The notes: a model not told the origin generated them from the letters alone. Positions 33,242-42,616 are shown, counted from the first letter of the stretch. The stretch is 64,000 bases of DNA from UMGS1908 sp964432825 (GCA_964432825.1 CAYSOX010000003.1:55223-119222); one strand, 5' to 3'. Program-made: numbers and translations.

Positions 33242-33383
33242 ATTATTTTAGTCATTTCTAAAAATTATTAAATTTAAGTGAAATTGATATTTTTTAAATT
33301 CAAATGCGTATCATTTTTTAAATTTTCGAGCATTTTCAAATGTTTTCAATATTTTTAATAATCAAATTTTGCTTAGAGATTTG

Positions 33384-33429
33384 TTAAAATAAAAACACAC
33401 CTTGTGATAATTTTTCACAAAATGTGTTT
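33384..33429 (-). terminator. Terminator of the ABC exporter operon
   Basis: AAACACATTTTGTGA pairs with TCACAAGGTGTGTTT (33393-33429) with two mismatches, followed on the minus strand by TTTTATTTT. Confidence 0.8.
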
Positions 33430-33544
33430 ATTTCTCTTTTGTTTTTGTTTTTAACAACCTACTTATATCTTATTTCAAAGCCAAAAATATTTTTTAAGTT
33501 TTGCTTTAATTTGACTATTTTATATTTTTCTATTTATGGATTTT

Positions 33545-34321
33545 TTACGTTCCGGTGCCTTGATATTTGGTTAGTGCAAATTTAAAGAAAAAAAAGCACG
33601 GAATTATAAAAAACATTCCAAAAATCGGAGAAAGTGCAGTAATCCACTTATCTATATTCCCTATTCCTAAAATATATGATAACGGCAAATAGTTAAAACA
33701 TGCCAATGGAATTATAAAAGTAAAAATATTGCGAAGCCATTTTTTGTAAATATTCAATGGATATGAGCCAACTTCTTTTACACCACTTGTTAAAATGTTT
33801 AAAAACTCCAAATTTTCAATCGTGAAAACACTTATTCCAGCACAAATGAAATTTAATCCTAGCATAACAGTAATTCCGCAAATAAATGTTGCTATCAAGA
33901 CCAAAACTTTCAAAATTGTCCAACTTACTGATATTTTTATTATTGCAATAGCCGATATTGCAAGTGCAAACACAAGTCTTCCTGCCTTCAAAAATTCAAT
34001 TTTATTACAAAATATTTGAAATACTATATTTTGGGGTCTGACAAGTAGTCTATCCAATTCCCCATTTTTAATCATATCCGGAAAACGGTCAAATCCCCCA
34101 GCAAAAGTTTCGCTAAATGCGAGTGCCGTCATCACAATTCCAAACATTAATGCCGAATCCCAAAAGGTCCACATATCAACACTTTCAAAATTCGCAAACA
34201 ACATAATCATTGCAAAAAACTCGCTTGCTGACACAAGAGTCCTTGCAATCCCAAAAAGAATTGAACTTAGTCTGTAGTTTGTAGCACATTTTATATGCAT
34301 CTTAAAATAACTTTTATACAT
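33545..34321 (-). CDS. ABC-2 type exporter permease, second subunit (DUF990-like)
   Basis: A 258-residue membrane protein with six hydrophobic segments. It fits the ABC-2/DUF990 type (COG3694-like): GGFDRFPDMIKNGELDRLLVRP is the typical cytoplasmic loop with the NGELDRLLVRP pattern. It is last in a three-gene exporter set with the permease and ATPase upstream, starting 2 bases after the previous stop with AAGGAGG. Substrate is unknown. The operon is inserted between ftsQ and ftsA. Confidence 0.85.
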   Translation of the reverse strand: MYKSYFKMHIKCATNYRLSSILFGIARTLVSASEFFAMIMLFANFESVDMWTFWDSALMFGIVMTALAFSETFAGGFDRFPDMIKNGELDRLLVRPQNIVFQIFCNKIEFLKAGRLVFALAISAIAIIKISVSWTILKVLVLIATFICGITVMLGLNFICAGISVFTIENLEFLNILTSGVKEVGSYPLNIYKKWLRNIFTFIIPLACFNYLPLSYILGIGNIDKWITALSPIFGMFFIIPCFFFFKFALTKYQGTGT

Positions 34322-34323
34322 AA

Positions 34324-35121
34324 CTAACCTCCTTGCACTACCACTTTTTTAGTTGAAGATTTTAACAATAACTTACCTATACAAACCAAAACAGCAAACC
34401 AAAGAATCCCAAATAAAAGTGAAATTAATCCGTCCTTTACACCAATACTTCCAATATACACACGAAATGGTGTATCAGATAAAAACCTAAAAGGCAGATA
34501 TTCTAACACCTTTTGAACAGATTTTGGCATTAAAGGAATTGGAACAATCATCCCACTAAAAACACAACATATTATATGAGTAAAAATTCTTGATGCTCTA
34601 GGAGATAGCGTTTTTAATGATAAGTATACCGCAAACATTGAAAATGCTACGCTTATACACATACAAAGTGCTAACAATAATAAAAATACAACAAATGAAC
34701 CAAAACTTGCTGGAAGCAAAAATCCAATATTTTTTGGTAGCCAGATTGTAACTAAAATTATTGGTGCAAAGCGTAACAATGTTGAAGCAATCTTTTCGCC
34801 AAGGCACTCAAAATACCATTGGTTATATAAAGAAATTGGTTGTACAAATTTGTAACAAACATTTCCATTTTCAATCTCTTTAGTCGAATTTTTAGGCAAA
34901 GATACATATCTCATTGAAAAAAACGATTGCCCCAGCCAGACATAAGTTGCCATTTGAGTTATAGAAAAACCTTCAATAACTTTAGTTGTCATAAATGCGG
35001 TGTATAAATATACATACATAATACCCCAAAAAAATTGCGTTGCCATACCTGAAATTGCTTTACCTCTATATTGAATTTCCCCTTTAAAAGACATTTTTAG
35101 AAAACCTATATACGATGTCAT
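34324..35121 (-). CDS. ABC-2 type exporter permease, first subunit
   Basis: A 265-residue membrane protein with six hydrophobic segments, of the COG4587-like permease type. Features are the N-terminal FKGEIQYRGKAISGMATQFFWG and the loop STKEIENGNVCYKFVQPIS, the counterpart of the NGELDRLL loop in its partner. AGGAGGTG precedes the ATG at 35119-35121. It likely forms a heterodimer with the other permease. What it exports cannot be told from sequence. Confidence 0.85.
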   Translation of the reverse strand: MTSYIGFLKMSFKGEIQYRGKAISGMATQFFWGIMYVYLYTAFMTTKVIEGFSITQMATYVWLGQSFFSMRYVSLPKNSTKEIENGNVCYKFVQPISLYNQWYFECLGEKIASTLLRFAPIILVTIWLPKNIGFLLPASFGSFVVFLLLLALCMCISVAFSMFAVYLSLKTLSPRASRIFTHIICCVFSGMIVPIPLMPKSVQKVLEYLPFRFLSDTPFRVYIGSIGVKDGLISLLFGILWFAVLVCIGKLLLKSSTKKVVVQGG

Positions 35122-35131
35122 TCTACACCTC

Positions 35132-36121
35132 CTACAACTCTAGGTCGGCATAAATTTTAGCAAGCACCTCATCTACACCTATCGCTCTTACCGAAAAATC
35201 AACCACTTCATAGTCTTTTGATATTTCTGAAATAAAATCGCATGTGTTAAAATGCGTTTCCGGTAAATTTTTGAATGTTGCCATATTCTTGTCATATTTT
35301 AACAACTCATAACCATCTAATTTTATAGACTTATATGGTTTTGCAAATTCAACTTCTATCGTCTTTGCGTTTCCATATTTTTCTTTAATTGCTTTAAAAC
35401 TTCCGTTATACAAAATTTGCCCACGACCTATCAAAATAATTTTATTTGTGAGGGCGTCAATGTCGTTCATATCGTGAGTAGTTAAAATAACCGTTGTTTT
35501 CCATTCTTTATTTATGCTTTTTATAAACTCCCTTACGGCAAGTTTTGTAACAGCATCCAAACCAATAGTTGGCTCATCCAAAAATAAAATTTTAGGCTTA
35601 TGTATCAATGCACCCGCTAATTCGCACTTCATTTTTTGCCCTAGAGACAATTGTCTTAGTGGTCGGTCAATTATCTCTTCTAAATGCAATTTTTGAGTCA
35701 ATAATTTAAGAGTTTCATTATACTCCTCTTCGGGTATTTTGTAGATATCCTTCAATAACTCTAAACTATCAATAACTGGAACATCCCACCAAAGTTGCGA
35801 CCGCTGACCAAACACTACGCCTATATTTTTTACATATTTTTTGTGGTCTTTCCACGGAGTATAGCCTAAAATCTTGCAACTTCCGGAAGTCGGCGTAAGT
35901 ATTCCACTCATTATTTTAATGGTTGTACTTTTGCCCGCACCGTTTGGCCCGATATACCCCACAATGTCTCCCTCTTCAATTTCAAACGAAACATCATTTA
36001 ATGCCTTTATTGTCTTTTTTGTGGGTTTTACAAAACTTTTGAGGGCACCTAACAGTCCGCCTTTGTGTGTTGTGATTTTAAAATTTTTACACACATTTGT
36101 AAATTCGATAATTTTCGACAT
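35132..36121 (-). CDS. ABC exporter ATPase (COG4586-like)
   Basis: The ATP-binding subunit of the exporter, 329 residues. It has the N-terminal extension THKGGLLGALKSFVKPTKK typical of COG4586, Walker A GPNGAGKST, the signature LSLGQKMKCELA (variant of LSGGQ), and Walker B ILFLDEPTIGLD. The His switch is in TTHDMNDIDAL. A regulatory C-terminal domain follows. GGAGGTG precedes ATG 36119-36121. A long leader with a short peptide frame and a hairpin precedes it. Confidence 0.92.
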   Translation of the reverse strand: MSKIIEFTNVCKNFKITTHKGGLLGALKSFVKPTKKTIKALNDVSFEIEEGDIVGYIGPNGAGKSTTIKIMSGILTPTSGSCKILGYTPWKDHKKYVKNIGVVFGQRSQLWWDVPVIDSLELLKDIYKIPEEEYNETLKLLTQKLHLEEIIDRPLRQLSLGQKMKCELAGALIHKPKILFLDEPTIGLDAVTKLAVREFIKSINKEWKTTVILTTHDMNDIDALTNKIILIGRGQILYNGSFKAIKEKYGNAKTIEVEFAKPYKSIKLDGYELLKYDKNMATFKNLPETHFNTCDFISEISKDYEVVDFSVRAIGVDEVLAKIYADLEL

Positions 36122-36144
36122 CTTTTCACCTCCTTTTTTTTAAA

Positions 36145-36174
36145 AACGCAAAAGTGCCAAAACTTAAGTTTTGG
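36145..36174 (-). terminator. Terminator/attenuator hairpin in the ABC operon leader
   Basis: CCAAAACTTAAGTTTTGG (36157-36174) is a perfect 18-base palindrome. On the minus strand it is followed by a T-rich segment and then the ATPase ribosome site. A promoter lies 96 bases upstream of it, so the hairpin is inside the leader. Confidence 0.6.
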
Positions 36175-36196
36175 TACCCTATTGTTTTATTAATGT

Positions 36197-36223
36197 CTAA
36201 AAATTTTCGCTTAAGTAATTCAT
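36197..36223 (-). CDS. Possible leader peptide (8 residues) before the ABC exporter
   Basis: ATG 36221-36223 opens the frame MNYLSENF, ending in TAG at 36197-36199. AGGATGG lies just before it. It starts about 40 bases after the predicted transcript start and ends 23 bases before the hairpin. The layout is like ribosome-controlled attenuators of drug-export genes. The call rests on position only. Confidence 0.35.
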   Translation of the reverse strand: MNYLSENF

Positions 36224-36269
36224 TTTACCATCCTACCACTTTTTTAGTAAAAAAATCACAAGCAAAATA

Positions 36270-36298
36270 ATCTTAACACACTATTTTTGCATTGTCAA
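36270..36298 (-). promoter_or_regulatory. SigmaA promoter of the ABC exporter operon
   Basis: Perfect TTGACA (36293-36298) and TAAGAT (36270-36275) are spaced by 17 bases on the minus strand, giving a leader of about 140 bases. Confidence 0.65.
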
Positions 36299-36495
36299 CA
36301 ACTAATAAAGAACTCACCCCCATCAATTACAACAAAAGTTTGTTCGGTTTCTAAATATATTCATATATAATAAAACATTATAGAAAACAAAACTAACTTT
36401 TCCAGAAATAATCTATAGGATGAGTTCAAAACTTGTTAATATATTATAAAAGAATTAAATGCCACACACTAAAACTATTTTTTGGGAATAAAAAA

Positions 36496-37308
36496 CTACT
36501 CTTTCCCAACAATTCCCGATGCTGAACATTTATAAAGCGAATACTTTTCGCCATATTGAATAAATAAACTTATCACTTTATAAATATTGTCGGTTAAATT
36601 TTCGCCCGAGTCGTAAATTTCGGCATGCACCGAACTCATTTTAAAGGATAAAAAATATTTATTACATTCAAGCGTTGGTTCGTACGAAACCACAATACTA
36701 TCCAGTGTGGTAATACAACTATTTGCAACAATTTCATCCCCAACAGCCTCGCTAGTTACAACGCCATTGTAAAAAGCCGAAACAATGTGTTTTAATTCGG
36801 GAGTATCCAAAAACTCCCCAACCGAAAGTCCCCTATCATAATTTAATTTGATGGAACTATCAATTGTTAAAACGGGAAGTTTATCTTCATTAAGCGACTT
36901 ATTAAACCCACTTTCGGTTTTTACTATATTTAAAATCTTTAACTCATCATCTACAATATATACCCCACCACCGGCGCAGTTAAGTTTTACAACAGGGGTT
37001 CTTTCTTTTATATTTATAACAGCATAATTTGGAAATTTTCTTTCAATATTAATAACTTTAACATAAGGGTTTTTTAATTCAATATTTTCAATATTTTTAG
37101 TAAAGTTTGTAAAAAGGATATTTTTGCCATAATCAAACTCGCCACTATCAATAATTGCTTGATGGTCAGCCTCGGTTACAACAAACATATTTGTGCGACA
37201 CTCTATGCTAATTGCTTTAAAACTAAACAATGCAGAAGAAAGTACTACTATTAGCAGTACACAAGTTAAAATAACCCCTAAAATTATTAGCCTTTTCTTT
37301 CGCTCCAT
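36496..37308 (-). CDS. ftsQ: Cell division protein FtsQ/DivIB
   Basis: FtsQ/DivIB is a bitopic divisome protein that binds FtsL and FtsB/DivIC. The 270-residue protein has a short basic tail, one membrane segment (about 7-29) and a POTRA-type domain with NPYVKVINIERKFPNYAVINIKERTPV. The extracellular beta domain follows. It is 5 bases downstream of murA, as in many clostridia. It ends before the ABC operon that separates it from ftsA. Confidence 0.9.
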   Translation of the reverse strand: MERKKRLIILGVILTCVLLIVVLSSALFSFKAISIECRTNMFVVTEADHQAIIDSGEFDYGKNILFTNFTKNIENIELKNPYVKVINIERKFPNYAVINIKERTPVVKLNCAGGGVYIVDDELKILNIVKTESGFNKSLNEDKLPVLTIDSSIKLNYDRGLSVGEFLDTPELKHIVSAFYNGVVTSEAVGDEIVANSCITTLDSIVVSYEPTLECNKYFLSFKMSSVHAEIYDSGENLTDNIYKVISLFIQYGEKYSLYKCSASGIVGKE

Positions 37309-37313
37309 TTTTC

Positions 37314-38567
37314 CTACTCTATTCTTTTAATATCTGCACCTAAGTTTTGCAACATATACTCTAAGTGGTCGTAGCCTCTATCAATAAAATGTATATTTTC
37401 TATTTGGGTTTTACCTTTAGCGCAAAGCCCCGCAAGAACCAAAGATGCTCCTCCACGCAAATCTAACGCTGTAACATCTGCACCAAAAAGTGATTGTACT
37501 CCTTGGATTTTTGCACATCTTCCGCAAATTTCCACATTTGCACCCATCTTTTTTAATTCCAATAAATGCGTAAGCCTATTTTCAAAAAGCTTTTCATTTA
37601 TTATACTCTCACCCTTTGCAATACATGCCAAAACACTTAGTTGCGGTTGTAAATCGGTCGGGAACCCCGGATATGTTTCGGTATCAAAAGAAACTCCCCT
37701 TAGTTCGCCTTTGGATTCTAGTTCTATTTTATCACTAAAACTATTTATTTTGCAACCAGATTTACGCAATTTATCAATTAAAGATAAAAGATGCTCCGAA
37801 TTAACATTTTTTAGTTGAATTTTACTTTTTGTAATAGCACCTGCAATAAGAAGTGTCCCCGCAACTATTCGGTCGGGAATTACAGTATAATGAATGCCTT
37901 TTAATTTTTTAACACCAACAATGGTAATTTTACTCGTTCCTGCACCGAAAATTTTACCGCCCATTTTATTTATAAAGTTTGCAAGGTCAACAATTTCGGG
38001 TTCTTTTGCCGAGTTATAAATTATTGTGACCCCATCCAAAAATACCGATGCCATAATAAGGTTTTCGGTTGCCCCTACACTTGGAAAATCTAAAGTAACC
38101 TTTCCAGAATGCATATTTTTGCCATTGCAAATAATTTTGCCATCTTTTTCTTCAATTTTCACACCAAGAATCTGCAAATTTTTTAAGTGCAAACTTATTG
38201 GCCTTAACCCAATTCTGCACCCACCCGGATAAGAAATTTCCGCTTTTTTAAACCTTGAAAGTAGTGCTCCAAGCAAAAATATGGATGCACGAATATCTTG
38301 GGTCAAATTTTCTTCCACCACAAAACTTAATACACTCGAGCAATCCACTAAAACATCTTTATCACTTAAATACAGAACATTACAGCCAATGCTTTTTAAA
38401 ATTTCAAACATTTTATCTACATCCGAAATTTTAGGAACATTTTCTAGGAAAATTTGTTTCTCACACAAAATACAACTTGCAATTATTGGCAAAATTGCAT
38501 TTTTCGAAGAATCAACCTTTATACTCCCCGAAAGCCTTTTGCCACCATCAATCAAAAACTTTGCCAT
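37314..38567 (-). CDS. murA: UDP-N-acetylglucosamine 1-carboxyvinyltransferase
   Basis: MurA adds enolpyruvate to UDP-GlcNAc, the first committed step of peptidoglycan synthesis. The 417-residue protein has the Lys22-Asn23 pair (SSKNAILP) and the catalytic Cys117 in PGGCRIG, so fosfomycin sensitivity is expected. Later motifs are DRIVAGTLLIAGAI and TEVYPGFPTDLQPQ-like ETYPGFPTDLQPQ. ATG 38565-38567 is chosen; TTG 38579 would be the longer alternative. The ribosome site is a weak GGTGG. The gene is followed closely by ftsQ. Confidence 0.96.
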   Translation of the reverse strand: MAKFLIDGGKRLSGSIKVDSSKNAILPIIASCILCEKQIFLENVPKISDVDKMFEILKSIGCNVLYLSDKDVLVDCSSVLSFVVEENLTQDIRASIFLLGALLSRFKKAEISYPGGCRIGLRPISLHLKNLQILGVKIEEKDGKIICNGKNMHSGKVTLDFPSVGATENLIMASVFLDGVTIIYNSAKEPEIVDLANFINKMGGKIFGAGTSKITIVGVKKLKGIHYTVIPDRIVAGTLLIAGAITKSKIQLKNVNSEHLLSLIDKLRKSGCKINSFSDKIELESKGELRGVSFDTETYPGFPTDLQPQLSVLACIAKGESIINEKLFENRLTHLLELKKMGANVEICGRCAKIQGVQSLFGADVTALDLRGGASLVLAGLCAKGKTQIENIHFIDRGYDHLEYMLQNLGADIKRIE

Positions 38568-38725
38568 AAAAACCACCAAAATAACTTTATTGCATTTTAT
38601 GAAAATTTTTTCTTAATGGTTAATTGCTATTTTTACAGCAAAATTATTGTTAAACTAAATTGCATTTTTAGTAAATACCCAATTGTTGAGAATTATAAAA
38701 ATTTTCCATGAAACAACCATTTCAC

Positions 38726-38773
38726 AAAAAAAACAAAAATGCATACACTTTAATTGCAAATTGTATACATTTT
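38726..38773 (-). terminator. Terminator after the unknown 249-residue gene
   Basis: AAATGTATACAA pairs with TTAAAGTGTATGCATTT over a short loop (38738-38773), with a T-rich run on the minus strand. The surrounding 38568-38881 gap holds nothing else recognisable. Confidence 0.65.
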
Positions 38774-38881
38774 CGAATCGTATTATTTTTAATACTTTAC
38801 TTTTCAAATTATGTTTAACATATTTTTTGTGAGTTCATCACACAAAATCCCTTTAAATGTAAATTTTAAGCAACTATTACA

Positions 38882-39631
38882 TTAGTTGTCTATTTTATGT
38901 TGTTTTAAAACCATTTCAATAATAAAACTTTTATTTGGATTATCTTTTGCAACGCGTTTCAATACAGCAACAGCCTCATCTTTTAACACATTAAACGTTA
39001 AACAATTATACGCCACGCTTTCCCTTAAATCCTCATCTTCTGACTTTAATAAATTTGAAAACATTTGTGTTAAATATTCTTTATCGTCCTTTATTTCATT
39101 TATTAGGTCAAAAATTTTTGTTATTGCCCTATTGTTCTTTGCAACCTTTTTTGAATCGCCATAGTCATCAGAATTCTTAATAACATCTTTTCGTATTTCA
39201 ATATACATTTTTTCATCAATTCTTTTCTTTTCACTTCGTTTATGTGTTTTTTCCTTTGGACTAACTTTTATCTTACTTGCTCTTTTCATTAAAATTTTAT
39301 TTACAAGTTCTTCATTTTTATAATATACTTCATCACAATCTCCCAAAATCTTAGCATCTTCATCATCAATATCATCGGGGTTAGTTGAATATGCATTATA
39401 AGCGCGTCTAATATTGCTTTTTAATGGCTCTGGCAAAATAGTTTCTAGAGTAGAAACATACTTTTTCAAATCCACACTACCACTTATATTATCAAAATGG
39501 CAAAAATGCCCTTCTCCGTTAACACCATTAAGATATTCAACAAGTTCTGAATAAGGTGACTCCAATTTCCCCTCATTCCATAAATCAATCAATGCATTCC
39601 ATTGCAAATCTTCTTCTGACAAACCCTTCAT
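38882..39631 (-). CDS. Protein of unknown function inserted in the wall cluster
   Basis: A 249-residue soluble, charged protein. The N-terminal half starts MKGLSEEDLQWNALIDLWNE and contains GVNGEGHFCHFDNISG. A Lys-rich middle (about 118-150) links to a helical C terminus with LLKSEDEDLRESVAYNCL and EAVAVLKRVAKD, which looks like a HEAT-type or DUF2019-like module. That resemblance is tentative. AAAGGAG favours ATG 39629-39631 over TTG 39640. It has gaps of about 300 bases on each side and its own terminator, and it separates murA from ftsW, a place where murG or murB often lie. Confidence 0.6.
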   Translation of the reverse strand: MKGLSEEDLQWNALIDLWNEGKLESPYSELVEYLNGVNGEGHFCHFDNISGSVDLKKYVSTLETILPEPLKSNIRRAYNAYSTNPDDIDDEDAKILGDCDEVYYKNEELVNKILMKRASKIKVSPKEKTHKRSEKKRIDEKMYIEIRKDVIKNSDDYGDSKKVAKNNRAITKIFDLINEIKDDKEYLTQMFSNLLKSEDEDLRESVAYNCLTFNVLKDEAVAVLKRVAKDNPNKSFIIEMVLKQHKIDN

Positions 39632-39934
39632 TACTAACAACTCCTTTTTTTGTTTATTTTAAATTCTTATGCTATCACTTTCCACATCCTAATTATATAC
39701 AATAGGACTTCTTAATCAACATTTTTTATTTTTTATCTTTTAATTTTCTATATCTTAACCTTTTATTTTCACAATTTTAAATTACATACTTTAATGTCTG
39801 ACAATTTGAATATATATCTATTTATTATTTCTGGAAGTTTTCTTAATAAAGTTTTTCTCTCATATATCATTGTAACATATAAACAAAAAAAATGTAAACC
39901 AATTAAATAAAATTAGTATACATTTTAATAAAAA
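39632..39934. other. Non-coding gap with ftsW terminator
   Basis: AATGTATACTAATT and AATTGGTTTACATT pair at 39891-39924 with two mismatches over a six-base loop, followed by eight T residues on the minus strand, an intrinsic terminator after ftsW. The rest is AT-rich and without clear signals; a promoter for the downstream gene is presumed. Confidence 0.7.
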
Positions 39935-41038
39935 TTAAATTTCGTTTTTTCGAGATTGTCTATCAACTTTCAGCACCACCCCAATGGCAGACATAAACAC
40001 AACAAGGCTGGTTGACCCCGCCGAGATAAATGGCAGTGGTAAGCCCGTTGGCGGAATTGAGCCGGTTACCACGGCAACATTCATAAAGGCTTGAATAGCA
40101 ATTAAGGCGGTTATTCCGCATACCAAATAACAACCGAATCTTGTGTTTGCATTTTTTGCAATTTTTAAACCCCTAAACACTATTATTATATATAATAACA
40201 ATATTAAAACACAGAACAAAAATCCCATTTCTTCACCTATTATTGAAAGGATGAAGTCACTTTCGGCAAATGGTAAAAATAAATATTTTTGACGCGAATT
40301 TCCATACCCCAAACCCGTCCAACCGCCCGAACCTAAAGCATAATAACTTTGAATTAATTGAAAGCCCTCGCCGAGAGGTTCCGACCATGGGTCTAAAAAT
40401 GCGGTTAATCTTTTCATTCGATACGGTTCTATAATTATTAATAGCGGTACCGCCAATATTATTGGAATTGCGATGAGTATCATATTTTTAATACTGGCAC
40501 CGCCAATAAATAACATTACCACCATTGTAAGCCCTACACAAATTGTAATACTCATATTTGGTTCTAGCATTATAAGAACACACATTGAAATACCAGCAAT
40601 TAGAGTTGGAATCATCGAGCGAAACTTTTTGGGGTCATGCTTCATTTCAGACATTACACTTGCCGAATAGATGATGAAACCAAATTTTGCAATTTCGGAT
40701 GGTTGAATGGTTACAAAACCTAAATTAATCCAACGATTTGCGCCATAACTAGTTTTTCCGACCCCCGGAATAAAAAGTACAACCAAAGACAGGATGCTGA
40801 CACCTAAAAATACAAACTTAAATTTTTTAAGTTTTTCAATATTTACAAATTGAATAGCAAGTGCGACCACAACGCCTAAAAGAACACCAACTATTTGTTT
40901 TTTTAAAAAATAATTGACATCATCATAATTTTTCAGCGCATTAAACTCGCTCGCAGACTTAACCATAATTATACCAATTATACACAAACTTAGAACTGCA
41001 CCAATTAGTAAATAATCTAATTTAAATTTCTTTTTCAT
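39935..41038 (-). CDS. ftsW: SEDS peptidoglycan polymerase FtsW (or SpoVE)
   Basis: FtsW/SpoVE is a ten-segment glycosyltransferase that polymerises lipid II with its partner class B PBP. The 367-residue protein has KSASEFNALKNYDD, INLGFVTIQPSEIAKFGFI, the LTAFLDPWSEPLGEGFQLIQSYYALGSGG region (in parts) and TGLPLPFISAGSTSLV. With one SEDS gene and one PBP here, it could serve vegetative division, sporulation or both. No Shine-Dalgarno is evident before ATG 41036-41038, so the start is less certain. Confidence 0.93.
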   Translation of the reverse strand: MKKKFKLDYLLIGAVLSLCIIGIIMVKSASEFNALKNYDDVNYFLKKQIVGVLLGVVVALAIQFVNIEKLKKFKFVFLGVSILSLVVLFIPGVGKTSYGANRWINLGFVTIQPSEIAKFGFIIYSASVMSEMKHDPKKFRSMIPTLIAGISMCVLIMLEPNMSITICVGLTMVVMLFIGGASIKNMILIAIPIILAVPLLIIIEPYRMKRLTAFLDPWSEPLGEGFQLIQSYYALGSGGWTGLGYGNSRQKYLFLPFAESDFILSIIGEEMGFLFCVLILLLYIIIVFRGLKIAKNANTRFGCYLVCGITALIAIQAFMNVAVVTGSIPPTGLPLPFISAGSTSLVVFMSAIGVVLKVDRQSRKNEI

Positions 41039-41110
41039 CAATTAATTTTATGATTGTAAATTAACTATTATTCTTTTGTTTTTACCTTTATGTGTTTTGC
41101 ATTTTTAATT

Positions 41111-41260
41111 AATATTATCGGAAATTGTCGAGAAGCGATTCAAAAGGATAGAAACCCTCAACCGATGATTATTGTAACTGTGAAGGCAAAATTTTAATTT
41201 TACAGGTGCAACAGCACCAATTTTTGAGGTTCACAAAAATTTTTTCACATGGCATATATT
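41111..41260 (+). repeat. Dispersed structured repeat, copy C (tail type 1)
   Basis: The head has AATATTATCGGAAATTGTCG and AACCGATGATTATTG; TTGTCG/CGATGA can pair with two wobbles. The tail has GTGAAGGCAAAATTTTAATT and GGTGC-AACA-GCACC. It lies in the gap between murD and ftsW, opposite in direction to both genes. Confidence 0.75.
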
Positions 41261-41296
41261 ATTTAGTGTCTTGATTACTCATTTTAAAATTTTCAA

Positions 41297-42616
41297 TCAA
41301 TTATGGCTATTATTTAAAAGTTTAATTTCACCAAGCGAAAAGGATTTGCTTTTATATTCGTTAACAAGCTTATTGAACTGCTCCCCCCTTTCCAAAAAAC
41401 CCGAAAACATATCAAAACTTGCACAAGCGGGTGAAAACAAAATCACTTTACAATTTGAAGCGAAGGCATTATCCACAACATCTTTTAAACTACCTAAAAT
41501 GATTATATTTTTAAACCCTACCTCATTTGCATATTTTTCAATTTCAAATCTACTTTCACCGAACACTAAAACCAATTCAAGATTTTTGAAATTTTTAAAT
41601 ACATCGCGAAAACTTTCTTTCTTGTATCTACCACCCAAAATTAAACATATACTTTTTTCTTTTTTTAAACCATTTAAGGCTGAAATCGTGGATGCAACAT
41701 TGGTTGATTTTGAATCATTGTATATATCTTTATTGCAAATATTTCCAATATAAGCCATTCGAAAAGGCTGGTAACTATAACTTAGCAATCTAGAAACTGC
41801 TTTTGAATAACTTAAATTTAGACATTTAATTGCTAAGATTACTGCCATTATATTTTCTATATTATGTTCTAAAATTTTACCAAAAACCGAAACATCTAGA
41901 GTGTATACCATTGTTTTATTTTCATTTATAAAAATTTTTTTACCATTAAAATAACAATCAGCAAACTTATTCTTTTTACTGAAAGTTAAAACTCGTGCTA
42001 AAGTTTTAAGTTTTTTTAAATTTCTATCATCTTCATTAATTATTACAAAATCGCCCGCTGTCATATTTTTGACAATATTTAACTTGCTTTGTTTATAGTT
42101 TTTAAAAGTTTTATGAAAGTCTATATGGTCAGGTTTTATATTTAATAACACTGCTATATGCGGATGAAAATTTTGAATAGTCATCAATTGAAAACTTGAC
42201 AACTCTAAAATTATACCACTATTTTTTGATGATATCATATCCGTTGCAGGAGTTCCGATATTTCCAGCCAAATCAAACTTTTCTTTTAGTATTGTGTGTA
42301 ACATAGTACAAACGGTCGTTTTCCCGTTAGTTCCAGTAACGCCTAAAATATTTTTTCGTCTAAGCCCATAAAGATAGGCAAATTCAATTTCTCCAAAAAT
42401 CGGAATTTTGTGCTTTTTAGCCATACTAAAAATTATATGCGAATTATTTATAGCGGGAGATACCACGACAAAATCAATAAAACAAATTATCTTTTGAAGG
42501 TCAACAACACCTAAAATTTTATCATCATAAAAAATTGGGAGCATTCCGTTAGTTATCGCATTTTTATAAACTGCATTACCGCTTGCTCCCATTCCTACTA
42601 TCAATACAATTTTCAT
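41297..42616 (-). CDS. murD: UDP-N-acetylmuramoylalanine-D-glutamate ligase
   Basis: MurD adds D-glutamate to UDP-MurNAc-L-Ala. The 439-residue protein has an N-terminal Rossmann domain (IVLIVGMGASGNAVYKN), the ATP loop GVTGTNGKTT, IKPDHIDFH and NDSKSTNVAST. ATG 42614-42616 overlaps the mraY stop as ATGA, indicating translational coupling. The usual downstream genes murG and ftsW order is altered: a repeat copy then ftsW follow. Confidence 0.96.
   Translation of the reverse strand: MKIVLIVGMGASGNAVYKNAITNGMLPIFYDDKILGVVDLQKIICFIDFVVVSPAINNSHIIFSMAKKHKIPIFGEIEFAYLYGLRRKNILGVTGTNGKTTVCTMLHTILKEKFDLAGNIGTPATDMISSKNSGIILELSSFQLMTIQNFHPHIAVLLNIKPDHIDFHKTFKNYKQSKLNIVKNMTAGDFVIINEDDRNLKKLKTLARVLTFSKKNKFADCYFNGKKIFINENKTMVYTLDVSVFGKILEHNIENIMAVILAIKCLNLSYSKAVSRLLSYSYQPFRMAYIGNICNKDIYNDSKSTNVASTISALNGLKKEKSICLILGGRYKKESFRDVFKNFKNLELVLVFGESRFEIEKYANEVGFKNIIILGSLKDVVDNAFASNCKVILFSPACASFDMFSGFLERGEQFNKLVNEYKSKSFSLGEIKLLNNSHN

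Larger units (their letters stand above)
32801..33544. other. 744-base AT-rich gap upstream of ftsA
   Basis: No gene is seen. It holds the strong minus-strand promoter at 33212-33241, and the terminator of the ABC operon at 33384-33429. The ~400-base stretch 32801-33205 would be the ftsA untranslated leader. It has further promoter-like pairs, for example TTGATA-N16-TATACA on the minus strand near 33000. Confidence 0.6.

Noticed and set aside
36157..36263. T-box riboswitch in the ABC operon leader
   Set aside because: The leader is only ~140 bases and lacks the AGGGTGGNACCGCG box and specifier stems; only a GGGTACC resemblance was seen.
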